Source of the DNA: Nannocystis bainbridge
GTDB lineage: Bacteria; Myxococcota_A; Polyangia; Nannocystales; Nannocystaceae
DNA: 64,000 nt
Direction: 5' to 3'
Assembly: GCF_028368995.1 (NCBI RefSeq)
Contig: NZ_JAQNDL010000003.1
Location: forward strand, 372,001 to 436,000
Shown here: positions 10,220 to 18,954 of the stretch, in pieces
Layout: each line of letters starts with the position of its first letter
Position numbering within the stretch: position 1 is the stretch's first letter
The notes under the pieces: model-generated
Database searches by the model: none
Seen by the model: only the letters and a program-made list of their open reading frames with translations
What the model was told of the DNA's origin: nothing
Position numbers and translations under genes: made by a program

Positions 10220-10975
10220 TCAGAACCGCAGGCCCAGGCCCGTGGGCGCCTCGCCGCGCGTGGGCCCGATGTTGCCGAGCTCGGACGGCCCGTTCGCCTT
10301 GCTCTGGCTCACCAGCACCCCGGCCGTCACGCCGCCGGCGACCGCGAGCACGCCGACGACGATCACGCCCCAGAACCAGCCCTTCTTGTAGACCGGCTGC
10401 TTGCTCGGCGGCGGCGCGTCGCCCCCGCGCGGCGGCGCGGTCTCGACGGCCTCGGACGGCCCCTCCGGCGTCGCCGCGGCCGGCGTGCGCGCGGCGATCT
10501 CCGCCAGCTGCTCGTCGATCTTGGCGATCTGCGCCTCGGCGTCGTCGCGCTGCTCCTGATCCATCTTCGGATCGTCGGCCAGCGCCTTGAGGTAGTTCTG
10601 GAACAGCCGCCGAGCCTTGCGCAGGTTGCCGGCGTCGCTCGAGAGCCCGTACCACTGGGTGTAGGCCAGGCCGAGGTTGTAGAGCAGGTAGGGGTGGTTC
10701 GACAGCGCGTAGCTGCGCTCGAAGTGGACGATCGCCTGCTCGTAGTTGCCGAGCGCGTAGGCCTGCGTGCCGGCCTTGTACTCGACCGCAGGATCGTCCG
10801 ACAGCGGCACCTTCGACGTCGCCTTGTCGCCCTCGCCTGCTGTCCCGGAGGACCTGTCCCCAGAGACAGCCGGCTCGTCGGCCACGCGCGCGCGCGCGCC
10901 GGCCGGAGTGAACACGATCGCCCCCGCCAGCGCGACGGCGAGCGAGGGACCCGAGGACCGCGCAAGCAGGTTCAC
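10220..10975 (-). CDS. Exported TPR protein with C-terminal membrane anchor
   Basis: A 251-residue protein starting at GTG 10975. Residues 1-34 form a signal peptide (VNLLARSSGPSLAVALAG...). Residues of about 55-150 contain TPR-type units (YKAGTQAYALGNYEQAIVHF, then LLYNLGLAYTQWY), followed by a Pro/Ala-rich linker and one membrane helix (WGVIVVGVLAVAGGVTAGVLV) near residue 220. This layout is common in myxobacteria, where such proteins are thought to scaffold envelope complexes. Codons of about 30-50, a non-conserved linker, contain three units of the 14-bp repeat (cores at 10839, 10853 and 10867). Partners are unknown. Confidence 0.7.
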   Translation of the reverse strand: MNLLARSSGPSLAVALAGAIVFTPAGARARVADEPAVSGDRSSGTAGEGDKATSKVPLSDDPAVEYKAGTQAYALGNYEQAIVHFERSYALSNHPYLLYNLGLAYTQWYGLSSDAGNLRKARRLFQNYLKALADDPKMDQEQRDDAEAQIAKIDEQLAEIAARTPAAATPEGPSEAVETAPPRGGDAPPPSKQPVYKKGWFWGVIVVGVLAVAGGVTAGVLVSQSKANGPSELGNIGPTRGEAPTGLGLRF

Positions 10976-11067
10976 GCCGCGAGCGTGCCATCGCCCGTCG
11001 GCAAATGCCACACCCCGCCCCGGACCGCCGGGCGCGCCTTGCGCTGATTGCGCCATCCGCATCACGA

Positions 11068-11091
11068 CAACCTGGCCTTCGGGCCAGCTCA
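11068..11091. repeat. 14-bp-period palindrome pair after ychF
   Basis: Cores CCTG at 11071 and CAGC at 11085, 14 bp apart. CTGGCC and GGCCAG pair around a TTCG spacer. The pair overlaps the ychF stop codon region, the position of a 3'-end hairpin for that gene. Confidence 0.6.
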
Positions 11092-12189
11092 GACGTTGAA
11101 GCGGAAGTGCATCACGTCGCCGTCCTGGACCACGTACTCCTTGCCCTCGACGCGGAGCAGGCCCTTGGACTTGACGGCGGCTTCGGAGCCGAGCCGGACC
11201 AGATCCTCCCAGCCCTGGACCTCGGCGCGGATGAAGCCACGCTCGAAGTCGGTGTGGATCTTGCCGGCCGCCTGGGGGGCATGGGTGCCGCGGCGGATGG
11301 TCCAGGCGCGGACCTCCTGCTTGCCGGCGGTGAAGAAGGTGATGAGGTCGAGCAGCGCGTAGGCCTGGCGGATCAGGCGGTTCAGGCCCGGCTCGGTGAC
11401 GCCGAGGCCGTCGAGGAACTCGCGCCGCTCGTCCGGCGACAGGCTGACGACCTCGGCCTCGATCGCCGCCGAGATCACCACGACCTCGGAGTTCTCGCGC
11501 GCCGCCAGCTCGACGACCTTGGCCACCAGCGGATCGGAGGTCCCGGCCGACAGCTGCGACTCGGCGACGTTGGCCGCGTAGAGCATCGGCTTGGCGGTCA
11601 GCAGCGTCAGCGACTTCATCACCTCGCGCGCCTCGTCGTCGAGCTCGATGGTCCGCGCCGGCTGGCCGCGGTTCATCGCCGCCAGCAGCTTCTCGCAGGT
11701 CGCGGCCGCCAGCTTCTCCGCCTTGTCGCCGCTCTTCGAGTTCTTGACCGCCTTCTGCAGCCGCGACTCGACCGACTGGATGTCGCGCAGCAGCAGTTCG
11801 GTGTTGATCACCTCGGCGTCGTCGACCGGGTCGACCTTGCCGTGGACGTGGACGATGCCGCCGTCGTCGAAGCAGCGGACCACGTGGACGATCGCGTCGA
11901 CGTTGCGGATGTGGCTGAGGAAGGCGTTGCCCTTGCCCTCGCCCTGGCTGGCGCCCTTGACGAGGCCGGCGATGTCGACGAACTCGACCGCCGTCGGCAC
12001 CTCTTTGTGCGGCTCGAACAGCTTGATCAGCGCGTCCATCCGCGGGTCCGGCACCGGGACCACGCCGATGTTGGGGTCGATCGTGCAGAACGGGTAGTTG
12101 GCCGCCTGAGCGCCGGCGTTCGACAGCGCATTGAACAGGGTGGACTTGCCGACGTTGGGCAGACCGACGATTCCGACAGCGAGCGACAT
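11089..12189 (-). CDS. ychF: Ribosome-associated ATPase YchF (OLA1/Obg family)
   Basis: A 366-residue full-length YchF: an Obg-family P-loop protein that prefers ATP over GTP, binds ribosomes and is linked to oxidative-stress responses. It begins MSLAVGIVGLPNVGKST (Walker A), followed by NYPFCTIDPNIGVVPVPDPR, the switch region FVDIAGLVKGASQGEGKGN, and a coiled-coil insertion; the NxxE-type guanine specificity motif replaces NKxD as expected for the family. The C-terminal TGS domain ends in the invariant-looking YVVQDGDVMHFRFNV. Start ATG 12189. It is followed by a short repeat hairpin. Confidence 0.95.
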   Translation of the reverse strand: MSLAVGIVGLPNVGKSTLFNALSNAGAQAANYPFCTIDPNIGVVPVPDPRMDALIKLFEPHKEVPTAVEFVDIAGLVKGASQGEGKGNAFLSHIRNVDAIVHVVRCFDDGGIVHVHGKVDPVDDAEVINTELLLRDIQSVESRLQKAVKNSKSGDKAEKLAAATCEKLLAAMNRGQPARTIELDDEAREVMKSLTLLTAKPMLYAANVAESQLSAGTSDPLVAKVVELAARENSEVVVISAAIEAEVVSLSPDERREFLDGLGVTEPGLNRLIRQAYALLDLITFFTAGKQEVRAWTIRRGTHAPQAAGKIHTDFERGFIRAEVQGWEDLVRLGSEAAVKSKGLLRVEGKEYVVQDGDVMHFRFNV

Positions 12190-12280
12190 GAGCCGCGGGG
12201 AGGTAGCACGATCCCCCGCGGTCCGCGAACCGGGTTTTCACACAAGCGCGCCGCTCGCGCGGGCGCGCCGGGGCGCGACC

Positions 12281-13015
12281 TCAGAACCGGTGTTCGACGA
12301 TGAGCGGCAGGACTTCCATGCCGATCAGGAAGTTGGCGTTGGTCTCCGGCGGGCGGGCCAGCGGGCGATCGCGGGAGATGGTGAAGCCGAGGACGACGTT
12401 CACGTCGAGCCCCAGCGCCAGGTTGCGCAGCAGGAAGATCCGCAGGCCGCCGCCGCCGCGCACGCTCATCGACCAGGTGCGCTCGCGCGACTGCTGGCGC
12501 GACTCGGTGAGGTACGGGTACCACCACGCGCCGCCGTTCAGGCCCACGCGGGCGATCGGCACCAGGTACGGGTGCTCCTTGAGGAACCACTTGTGGGCGT
12601 AGCCGAGGCCGAGGTCGAAGCCCGCCACGGTGCCGCGGTTGCACGAGCCCAGCGACGCACCGAGGCCGCACTCCGGCAGGCGGAAGGTGTGCCAGTCGCC
12701 GCGGTCGAGCAGGCCGGCGATCTGCACGTAGACCCAGTGCGCCTTGTAGAGCTGGCGCTCGTACTGGAAGCCGATGCGGACCCGCGGCAGGTAGCCGGCG
12801 AAGCCGACCTGGACCGGCAACAGCGCGGTGATCGCGTTGCCGCCGATGATGTTCTCCGGCAGCTCGAAGCCCCGCTTCGGGCCGCTGGCCGAGCCGCTGG
12901 CGCCGCTGGAGTCGACCTTGCCGCCGACGGTGACCGGCGCGGCCTCGGCAGCCCGCGGCAGCAGCGCCAGGGCGCACAGCAGGGTCCACAGCACGAACAG
13001 CTTGCGATGGGTCAT
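12281..13015 (-). CDS. Predicted outer-membrane beta-barrel protein
   Basis: A 244-residue exported protein. ATG 13015 precedes a clear signal peptide (MTHRKLFVLWTLLCALALLP, cleaved after AEA). The mature chain has alternating amphipathic strands rich in Gly, Tyr and Trp (VRIGFQYERQLYKAHWVYVQ, DLGLGYAHKWFL, LALGLDVNVVLGF) and ends in Phe, the C-terminal signature of outer-membrane barrels recognised by BamA. Two cysteines near residues 130 and 138 could form a disulfide. It resembles in type, though not closely in sequence, the protein at 26075-26806. No specific function can be assigned. Confidence 0.65.
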   Translation of the reverse strand: MTHRKLFVLWTLLCALALLPRAAEAAPVTVGGKVDSSGASGSASGPKRGFELPENIIGGNAITALLPVQVGFAGYLPRVRIGFQYERQLYKAHWVYVQIAGLLDRGDWHTFRLPECGLGASLGSCNRGTVAGFDLGLGYAHKWFLKEHPYLVPIARVGLNGGAWWYPYLTESRQQSRERTWSMSVRGGGGLRIFLLRNLALGLDVNVVLGFTISRDRPLARPPETNANFLIGMEVLPLIVEHRF

Positions 13016-13287
13016 TGAAGAGGCTCCTGGCGCATCCGGCCCGCCGGGCCGGGAGGACGGGCGGGACCCGGAGAGAGATCCGGGTCCGGCGGCGTCACCG
13101 CCTGCGCGGGCGCGCCCGCAAGGGTAGCACCGCACCCGCGGGCGCCAGCAAATTCCCGGCGATGCCGGCAGTGCGGCCGACCGGACGCGGGCTGGCGCAC
13201 AATTTCCCGCCCCCGGGTGCGCCTGCGCGTCGCAGCGCGTCGATCGCGGAAATAAGGCCGACCCGCCGGTGTTACGCTTGTCGTCCC

Positions 13288-13518
13288 ATGCGTCGTGACG
13301 TCCGCGAACTGCTCGCGCTGATCGCCGCCGGCCTCGTCCTCGGTGCGCTGCACCTGGCTCTTCGGCCAGATCTGCCGTGGGTCCCGCCGCCCCGGGAAGA
13401 GGAGACCATGTGCGGCGAGGTCGAGCCCGACCTCGAAGCCTCCGCCGACGACGGGGCGCCCGCCTCGTTCGCCCCGGCGGCGCCGATGTCCAGCCCGGGC
13501 CCGGAGGATGTCCGATGA
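13288..13518 (+). CDS. Small membrane-anchored protein, possibly a shortened rhodanese-type partner
   Basis: A 76-residue product from ATG 13288 with one N-terminal membrane helix (ELLALIAAGLVLGALHLAL) followed by RPDLPWVPPPREEE and an acidic/Ala tail with a single Cys. Its stop overlaps the start of the next gene (ATGA at 13515), so the two are translationally coupled. The helix plus RPDLPW resembles the N-terminus of rhodanese-domain membrane proteins that neighbour MauE-like genes in related bacteria; here the rhodanese domain would be missing. That comparison is from memory and uncertain. Confidence 0.55.
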   Translation: MRRDVRELLALIAAGLVLGALHLALRPDLPWVPPPREEETMCGEVEPDLEASADDGAPASFAPAAPMSSPGPEDVR

Positions 13519-13979
13519 GCCAGGTTCAAGAGGACATGGCCGATCGGGCATCCCGGTGGCGACGCGGCGGCATCTGGGCGCTGCGCCTGGTCGTCGCCGG
13601 CGTGCTGCTCGCCGCCGCCGCGCCCAAGCTGGCCGACCCGGCCGGGTTCGCGGCCAAGCTGCCCAACTACCGCCTGTTCCCCGACCTCCTCGTCAACATC
13701 GTCGCCACCACTGCGCCGATGCTCGAGCTGTTGGCCGCGCTGGCGCTGCTGTCCGGGCGGCTGTACCGCGGCGGCGTGTGGCTGGCGGTCCTGCTGATGG
13801 CGACCTTCACGCTGCTGATCGGCTCGGCGCTGGCGCGGGGGATCGATCTCGACTGCGGCTGCTTCGGCAACGCCGTCCAGGCCGAGCCGGTGGGCGCGCT
13901 CGACCTCGTGCGCAACGTCGTGTTGCTCGGCCTCACCCTGGTCCTGGCGCTCGACCTCGGGCGTGAGCCGGCGCGGTGA
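13515..13979 (+). CDS. MauE/DoxX-family membrane protein
   Basis: A 154-residue protein with four membrane helices (for example IWALRLVVAGVLLAAAAPKL, AALALLSGRLYRG, AVLLMATFTLLIGSAL, LDLVRNVVLLGLTLVLAL). After the third helix comes DCGCFG, the Cys-x-Cys motif typical of MauE / methylamine-utilisation and related DoxX proteins that work in disulfide or thiol redox at the membrane. It starts within the stop of the preceding small gene (ATGA overlap), so the two products probably act together. Its redox partner is not in the window. Confidence 0.75.
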   Translation: MSQVQEDMADRASRWRRGGIWALRLVVAGVLLAAAAPKLADPAGFAAKLPNYRLFPDLLVNIVATTAPMLELLAALALLSGRLYRGGVWLAVLLMATFTLLIGSALARGIDLDCGCFGNAVQAEPVGALDLVRNVVLLGLTLVLALDLGREPAR

Positions 13980-14060
13980 GGAGCTTCACGCGTCCGGACG
14001 CCGGTCACCTTCCCTTCGTGACCGCGAGAGCCGCCGGGCCCGCGTGGTAGACACGCGTCG

Positions 14061-15248
14061 ATGACCGGCGTCCCGTACATCCTCTCGATCGATCACCTGC
14101 TCACCGACGAGGAGCGCCTGACCTGGCAGGCCGCGCGGGACTTCGGCGCCCGACGGATCGCCCCGGTCATCGAGCAGCACTACGAGCGCGGCAGCTTCCC
14201 GCGCGAGCTCATCCCCGAGTTCGCGGCCATGGGCTTCCTCGGCGCCCCGCTGCACGGTTACGGCTGCGCCGGCATGAACCCGGTCGCCTACGGCCTGACG
14301 ATGATCGAGCTCGAGCGGCAGGACAGCGGCATCCGCAGCTTCTGCTCGGTCCAGTCGGCGCTGGCGATGTGGCCGATCTTCGCCTACGGCGACGAGGCCC
14401 AGCGCGAGCGCTGGCTGCCCGGCATGGCCCGCGGCGAGATCATCGGCGCCTTCGGCCTGACCGAGCCGAACAGCGGCAGCGACCCCGGCTCGATGCGCAC
14501 CCACGCCCGCCAGCACGAGGCCGGCGGCGACTACGTGCTGACCGGCCAGAAGATGTGGATCACCAACAGCCCGATCGCCGACGTGCTGGTGGTGTGGGCC
14601 AAGACGCTCGACTTCGGCAGTGACACCCCGGTCATCCGCGGCTTCCTCGTCGAGCGCGGCATGGCCGGGCTGCAGACCCCGGAGACCCACGGCAAGCTCA
14701 GCCTGCGCGCCTCGATCACCGGCGAGATCGTGCTCGACGAAGTGCGCGTGCCCGCGGCCAACCTGCTGCCCGGCGTGCGCGGCCTCAAGGGTCCGCTCGG
14801 CTGCCTCACCCAGGCCCGCTACGGCATCGGCTGGGGCGCCGTGGGCGCGGCCATGAGCGTGTACGAGCGAGCCCGCGACTACACCCTCGAGCGGACCCAA
14901 TTCGGGCGCCCGATCGCCGGCTTCCAGCTCACCCAGCAGAAGCTCGTCGAGCTGCACAACGACATCGGCAAGGGCCTGCTGCTCGCCTTCCACTTCGGTC
15001 GGCTCAAGCAGGACGGCAAGCTGACCCCCGAGCAGGTCTCGTACCTCAAGCGCGACAACGTGCGCATGGCCCTGGAGTCCGCCCGCACCGCCCGCTCGAT
15101 GCTCGGCGGCAACGGCATCATGGGCGAGTTTCACATCATGCGGCACCTGTGCAACCTCGAGACGGTCTTCACCTACGAGGGCACCCACGAGATCCACACT
15201 CTGGCGATCGGCCGCGCCCTGACCGGGCTGGCGGCCTTCAACGGCTGA
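14061..15248 (+). CDS. gcdH: Glutaryl-CoA dehydrogenase (acyl-CoA dehydrogenase family)
   Basis: A 395-residue FAD enzyme that oxidises and decarboxylates glutaryl-CoA to crotonyl-CoA in lysine and tryptophan breakdown. Features close to GcdH include IRSFCSVQSALAMWPI, AYGDEAQRERWLPGMARGE, FGLTEPNSGSDPGSM (FAD/substrate loop), QKMWITNSPIADV, RTQFGRPI, and the C-terminal TYEGTHEIHTLAIGRALTG whose Glu is the catalytic base of this subfamily. Length is normal. Other acyl-CoA dehydrogenases are less likely because of the SVQS and YEGTHEIH pattern. It converges on a small gene on the other strand. Confidence 0.85.
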   Translation: MTGVPYILSIDHLLTDEERLTWQAARDFGARRIAPVIEQHYERGSFPRELIPEFAAMGFLGAPLHGYGCAGMNPVAYGLTMIELERQDSGIRSFCSVQSALAMWPIFAYGDEAQRERWLPGMARGEIIGAFGLTEPNSGSDPGSMRTHARQHEAGGDYVLTGQKMWITNSPIADVLVVWAKTLDFGSDTPVIRGFLVERGMAGLQTPETHGKLSLRASITGEIVLDEVRVPAANLLPGVRGLKGPLGCLTQARYGIGWGAVGAAMSVYERARDYTLERTQFGRPIAGFQLTQQKLVELHNDIGKGLLLAFHFGRLKQDGKLTPEQVSYLKRDNVRMALESARTARSMLGGNGIMGEFHIMRHLCNLETVFTYEGTHEIHTLAIGRALTGLAAFNG

Positions 15249-15320
15249 CGCGAACCAGCGACGTCGCCGTCACCCTCGGGGACGTCTCGCTATCGGCAGC
15301 GCTGCCCGACCGGCGCTGGC

Positions 15321-15476
15321 TCACCACGCCAGCGGGATGACGCCCTGGACCACCAGGCCGATCAGCACCAGGGACAGCGACAGAATCAGCACGAAGAACC
15401 CGGTCGATGGCGCGGCGCCCGGCGTCGCGGGCGAGGGCGCGTGGCAGGAGCAATAACCGGGGCCGTGGATCTGCAT
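15321..15476 (-). CDS. Possible 51-residue membrane protein
   Basis: A short frame from ATG 15476 encodes MQIHGPGYCSCH, a short Pro/Ala linker, and one strong membrane helix (FFVLILSLSLVLIGLVVQGV). The Cys-x-Cys-His near the N-terminus is unusual and might bind a metal. It converges with gcdH. No family was recognised and the length is at the limit of what can be called, but the clean hydrophobic helix in a GC-rich region argues for coding. Confidence 0.4.
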   Translation of the reverse strand: MQIHGPGYCSCHAPSPATPGAAPSTGFFVLILSLSLVLIGLVVQGVIPLAW

Positions 15477-15709
15477 CGGGGCTGATTCGCAGCTTAGCAC
15501 GCCGGGCTGGGCTGCGAACAAACCGGGCCTCTCGGGCCGCCGTGCGGGCACGTGCACATGGGGCGGGCCGCCTGCGCGGCGAGCGGACGTGCCGAGCGGC
15601 GCGTCCGAGGGCCCTCGCGTCGCGGGGGCTATCGTGGTGGACCGGGCGCCGCGCGGAAAGGGCCGCGACCCTCGCCAGTCCGGTCGACTTCCGCTAGGTT
15701 AGGCGGGCC

Positions 15710-16300
15710 ATGGTCCACCCGGTCCAGAGTGTCATCGAGTCGCTGTACGCGGCCGGTCGCTGCCCCCGCCTTCACGTCGACGCGACCCATGCCTCGGTGA
15801 CGGTGCCGGACTTCATCCGCCAGCAGTGGCGAGAGCGCCTCATCATCGACCTCGACGCCAGCTATCCGCTCGACCTGGTGTTCGGCGAGACCGGCCTCGC
15901 GGCCGACCTCTCGTTCGGCGGGCAAGTGACCCGCTGTTCGTTCCCCTGGGAGTCGATCTACATCGTCACCGACCGCTCGACCGGCCGCGGCATCGTCCTC
16001 GACCGCCACGTCCCCGAGTCGGTCAAGCGCCAGGCCGCCGGTCAGCAGCCGACCCCCGCCTTCGACAGCGCGATCACCAAGCTCGAGCTGCCCACCGAGC
16101 CCAAGCCGGAGCTGCGCCGCGTCGACACCGCGCCTGCCGAGGCCGAGTCCGATGCCGACTCCGATGCCGATGGCGAGTCCGAGACCGCGGCCGAGCCGGC
16201 CGTGGCCGAAGCCGCACCGCCCGCCGCCGCGGCCAGCCCGAGCGACGATCAGGCCAAGAAGCGGCGCGCGGCCTTCCGCGTCATCGACGGCGGCGGTTGA
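15710..16300 (+). CDS. sspB: SspB-type ClpXP adaptor
   Basis: A 196-residue protein resembling the stringent starvation protein B family, adaptors that carry ssrA-tagged and other substrates to ClpXP. Residues of about 1-110 contain the SspB fold pattern: HVDATHASVTVPDFIRQQW, IIDLDASYPLDLVF, and LSFGGQVTRCSFPWESIYIV. A disordered acidic Ala/Glu/Asp linker follows (about 115-180). The last residues, RRAAFRVIDGGG, recall the short ClpX-binding tail of SspB (LRVVK in E. coli). ATG 15710. It stands alone, with no obvious operon partner. Confidence 0.85.
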   Translation: MVHPVQSVIESLYAAGRCPRLHVDATHASVTVPDFIRQQWRERLIIDLDASYPLDLVFGETGLAADLSFGGQVTRCSFPWESIYIVTDRSTGRGIVLDRHVPESVKRQAAGQQPTPAFDSAITKLELPTEPKPELRRVDTAPAEAESDADSDADGESETAAEPAVAEAAPPAAAASPSDDQAKKRRAAFRVIDGGG

Positions 16301-16431
16301 TCGCCAGGCGTGGCACGCTCCTGCTCCTCCGCGCTCGCCTCGCGACCGTCGCCGCGATCGCACGACAGCCGGCCGGCCCGCGCACGGCGGGCTGACCCGG
16401 CGCTCACCCTTCGCCCCCACGGAGCCTGGCG

Positions 16432-16728
16432 ATGAAGCTCGCGGCCACCTTCGTCATCCTCTTCCTCGCCCTGCTCGCGGCGCTGTGGATCGCCTTTGTC
16501 CGGGCCCCTGCGCCGCACGAGGTGTGCCAGCGCAAGGCCGACATCCTGCGCGCCGAGGCCGGCGGCGAGCACGGCGAGGCCGTCGACAACTTGCTCGACC
16601 AGTACCGCCTCGGCTGTCGCAAGCAGGCCGAGGCGCTGCTCCAGCTGCGCGGCAAGCTCGTCTACGCGCGGCACGCCAAGTGTGTGATGGCGGCGCGTAC
16701 GTTGGCTGACGCCGAGCGGTGCGGCTGA
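16432..16728 (+). CDS. Small exported or anchored Cys-containing protein
   Basis: A 98-residue product starting with a hydrophobic signal or anchor (MKLAATFVILFLALLAALWI), followed by a helical domain with four cysteines (HEVCQRKADIL, LGCRKQAEALL, HAKCVMAARTL and a final CG). The spacing suggests two disulfides in a small periplasmic helical domain. I do not recognise the family. It lies between sspB and tcdA on the same strand, 43 bases before tcdA. Confidence 0.6.
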   Translation: MKLAATFVILFLALLAALWIAFVRAPAPHEVCQRKADILRAEAGGEHGEAVDNLLDQYRLGCRKQAEALLQLRGKLVYARHAKCVMAARTLADAERCG

Positions 16729-16771
16729 GCCCTCGACCCGCCGGGCCGGACCTCTATACTCCGGCCTCGCC

Positions 16772-17659
16772 ATGACCACGCAGTTCATCCCGAGCGCCGG
16801 CTTGCTGTCCACGCGCAAGGCCGCCGCCCCGGCCGCCCTCGACGACGAGACCAGCACCTACAAGCTCCACCGCCGCTTCGACCGCATGGGTCGGTTGGTC
16901 GGCGATCCCGGCATGCAGCGGCTGTTCGCCAGTCACGTGGTCGTCGTCGGCCTCGGCGGCGTCGGCAGCTGGGCCGCCGAGTCGCTGGCCCGCAGCGGCG
17001 TCGGCAAGCTCACGATCGTCGACTTCGACCTGATCTGCGTCACCAACGCCAACCGCCAGCTGCACGCCGTGCGCGGCACCACCGGCAAGCCCAAGGCCGT
17101 CGTCATGGCTGAGCGCCTGCGGCTCATCAACCCTCGCTGCGAGGTCGAGCCGCGCCAGGAGTTCTACAACGCCGAGGCCAGCGACGCCTTGTTGGCCGGC
17201 GCGCCCGACCTGGTGGTCGACGCGATCGACAACCTGGCCGCCAAGACCCACCTGATCGCCACCTGTCGCAAGCGGCAGATCCCGCTGGTGGTCTCGGGCG
17301 GCGCCTCGGGCCGCATGGACCCGACCCAGATCCGGATCGCCGACCTCAACGCCGTCGAGAACGACCCCTTCCTGGCGGCCACCCGCAAGCTGCTGCGCAA
17401 GCACCACGAGTTCCCCCACCGCGACAAGGAGTCGTGGGGGATCCCCGCCGTCTACTCGCCCGAGCCCGCGCGCGACCCGCTCGACCTCGACTACGACGGC
17501 GGCGAGGGCTTCCGCTGCGTGTGCCCGCAGGGCGAGAACGACCTCCACGGCTGCATGCACCGCAACGTCATCTACGGCACCGCCAGCTTCGTCACCGGCG
17601 CCTTCGGCCTCGCCTGCGCCAGCGCGGCCGTCCGCACCCTGCTCGGCCAGCCGGTCTGA
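16772..17659 (+). CDS. tcdA: tRNA threonylcarbamoyladenosine dehydratase (TcdA/CsdL)
   Basis: A 295-residue E1-like (ThiF/MoeB) enzyme that cyclises t6A37 of tRNA to ct6A using ATP. The nucleotide-binding motif VVVVGLGGVGSWAAESLARSG is followed by IVDFDLICVTNANRQ, KAVVMAERLRLINP and DLVVDAIDNLAAKTHLI, all as in TcdA; the later LRKHHEF and VYSPE segments also fit this subfamily rather than MoeB/ThiF. Cysteines in CVCPQGENDLHGC may be structural. tsaC, which makes the t6A precursor, lies at 59 kb in the same window. It converges with the arsA-like gene across a six-unit repeat array. Confidence 0.88.
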   Translation: MTTQFIPSAGLLSTRKAAAPAALDDETSTYKLHRRFDRMGRLVGDPGMQRLFASHVVVVGLGGVGSWAAESLARSGVGKLTIVDFDLICVTNANRQLHAVRGTTGKPKAVVMAERLRLINPRCEVEPRQEFYNAEASDALLAGAPDLVVDAIDNLAAKTHLIATCRKRQIPLVVSGGASGRMDPTQIRIADLNAVENDPFLAATRKLLRKHHEFPHRDKESWGIPAVYSPEPARDPLDLDYDGGEGFRCVCPQGENDLHGCMHRNVIYGTASFVTGAFGLACASAAVRTLLGQPV

Positions 17660-17671
17660 AGCTGCCTGAAG

Positions 17672-17755
17672 GGGCATGTCCTGCGGGGCATGCCCTCATG
17701 GGCATGTCCAAACGAGCATGTCGCATCGGACATGCTCCATCGAACATGTGACGAT
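17672..17755. repeat. 14-bp-period palindrome array, 6 units
   Basis: CATG cores at 17675, 17689, 17703, 17717, 17731 and 17745, all exactly 14 bp apart, in the convergent junction between tcdA (ends 17659) and the ArsA-like gene (ends 17758). Flanks are GGG, GGA or GAG before the core and TCC, CCC or similar after it. This is the clearest example of the strict period. Confidence 0.9.
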
Positions 17756-17757
17756 CT

Positions 17758-18888
17758 CTAGCTGCCCCAGCGGACGAACTGGGCCACCAGCTCGGCCAGG
17801 TCCGCCACCGAGGTCGGCGCCGGGTCACGCAGCGGCAGCAGCCACAGCGGCAAGCGCGGATAGGCGGCGGTCAGCGCTTGCCCGGCCGCCACCGACTGCT
17901 CGCCTTGCACGCGCAGCCCCGCGTACACCCCGAGCACCCGCTGCAACGTGTCCTCGAGGACAGCCGGCTCCACCTGCTCGGCCAGCGTCGCCTGCACCGC
18001 CTCGGTCGGCGGCGGCGGCGGGAACGGCGGCAGCACCCGATTGAGGACCACGCTGTCGACCCGCAGCCCGCGCTCGTGCAGCACGCGGAGGAAATCGAGC
18101 CCCTCGCGCACGCTCAGCGGCGACGCGGAAGTCGCCAGCACCACCCCGGTGTCGGGCGACGTGAGCAGCGTCGAGAAGTCGCCGGCGCGCTGCTGGAAGG
18201 CGGAGAGCACCCCGGAGAAGTCGCGGAGGAACGCCCCCAGCTCGGCCAGGAATTCGCCGCCCCCGATCGCCCCGAGGGCCTTCAGCACCACCCCGTTGCC
18301 GACCCCCAGCAGGCGCGCGCCGAGCTTGCCGCCGCCGGTGAGGATCCGCGTCGCCGGGTTGGTCACGACCTCGTGGATCCGCTCGGGCGCGCTGAGGAAA
18401 TCGATCGCGTTGGCCGTCGGCGGCGTGTCGAGCACGATCAGGTCGTAGCGGCGCTCCGCGTGCAGGATCTGCAGCTGGGCCATCGCCGCGTACTCGAGCG
18501 CCCCGCCGAGGTTCTCCGCGATCGCCCGGTAGATCGGGTTCTGCGTGATCTGGCGGGCCGCCGCCGGCGTCTCCGCGTAGGCGCGGACGATGCGGTCGAA
18601 CACCACGTCGGGCGCCAGCAGCAGCGCGTGCAGGCTGCCCTTGCCCTCGAGCGGCAGCGGCACCGGCAGCTCCTCGCCGGCGCGGGCCCGGTCCTGGCCG
18701 AGCGCCTGGGCCAGGCGGCGCGACGGATCGATCGTCACCACCAGCACGCGCTTGCCCTGGCGGGCCGCCCCCAGCGCCAGCGCCGCCGCGCAGGTCGTCT
18801 TGCCGACCCCGCCCGGGCCGACGCACAGCAGCACCCGGCGCGACGGCCCCGCGGACAGCGGGTCCCCTCCTGGTCGGGGTGAGGTCAT
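17758..18888 (-). CDS. ArsA/GET3-family ATPase, first copy
   Basis: A 376-residue P-loop ATPase of the ArsA/Get3 anion-pump family, which use ATP-driven dimer switching either for arsenite export or for protein targeting. The deviant Walker A reads GPGGVGKTT (the usual signature Lys of KGG is Pro here), then VVTIDPSRRLAQALG, and DLIVLDTPPTANAIDFL serves as the switch/Walker B region, as in non-arsenic myxobacterial and actinobacterial paralogues. No ArsB or arsenic regulator is nearby, so arsenic pumping is unlikely. It is divergent from the biotin carrier gene (66 bases between starts); a second ArsA-like gene lies on the far side. Confidence 0.8.
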   Translation of the reverse strand: MTSPRPGGDPLSAGPSRRVLLCVGPGGVGKTTCAAALALGAARQGKRVLVVTIDPSRRLAQALGQDRARAGEELPVPLPLEGKGSLHALLLAPDVVFDRIVRAYAETPAAARQITQNPIYRAIAENLGGALEYAAMAQLQILHAERRYDLIVLDTPPTANAIDFLSAPERIHEVVTNPATRILTGGGKLGARLLGVGNGVVLKALGAIGGGEFLAELGAFLRDFSGVLSAFQQRAGDFSTLLTSPDTGVVLATSASPLSVREGLDFLRVLHERGLRVDSVVLNRVLPPFPPPPPTEAVQATLAEQVEPAVLEDTLQRVLGVYAGLRVQGEQSVAAGQALTAAYPRLPLWLLPLRDPAPTSVADLAELVAQFVRWGS

Positions 18889-18954
18889 CGCCGGTCCCCC
18901 GCCCCGCCGCGGGCCGTGGACGCGCCCGAAAGAAATGCCGTAGTCTCGCCGCCC

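Noticed and set aside
10220..12241. A single 673-residue protein covering the TPR gene and ychF region
   Set aside because: The upstream part is out of frame with ychF and lacks meaning; the TPR protein starts at GTG 10975 with its signal peptide.
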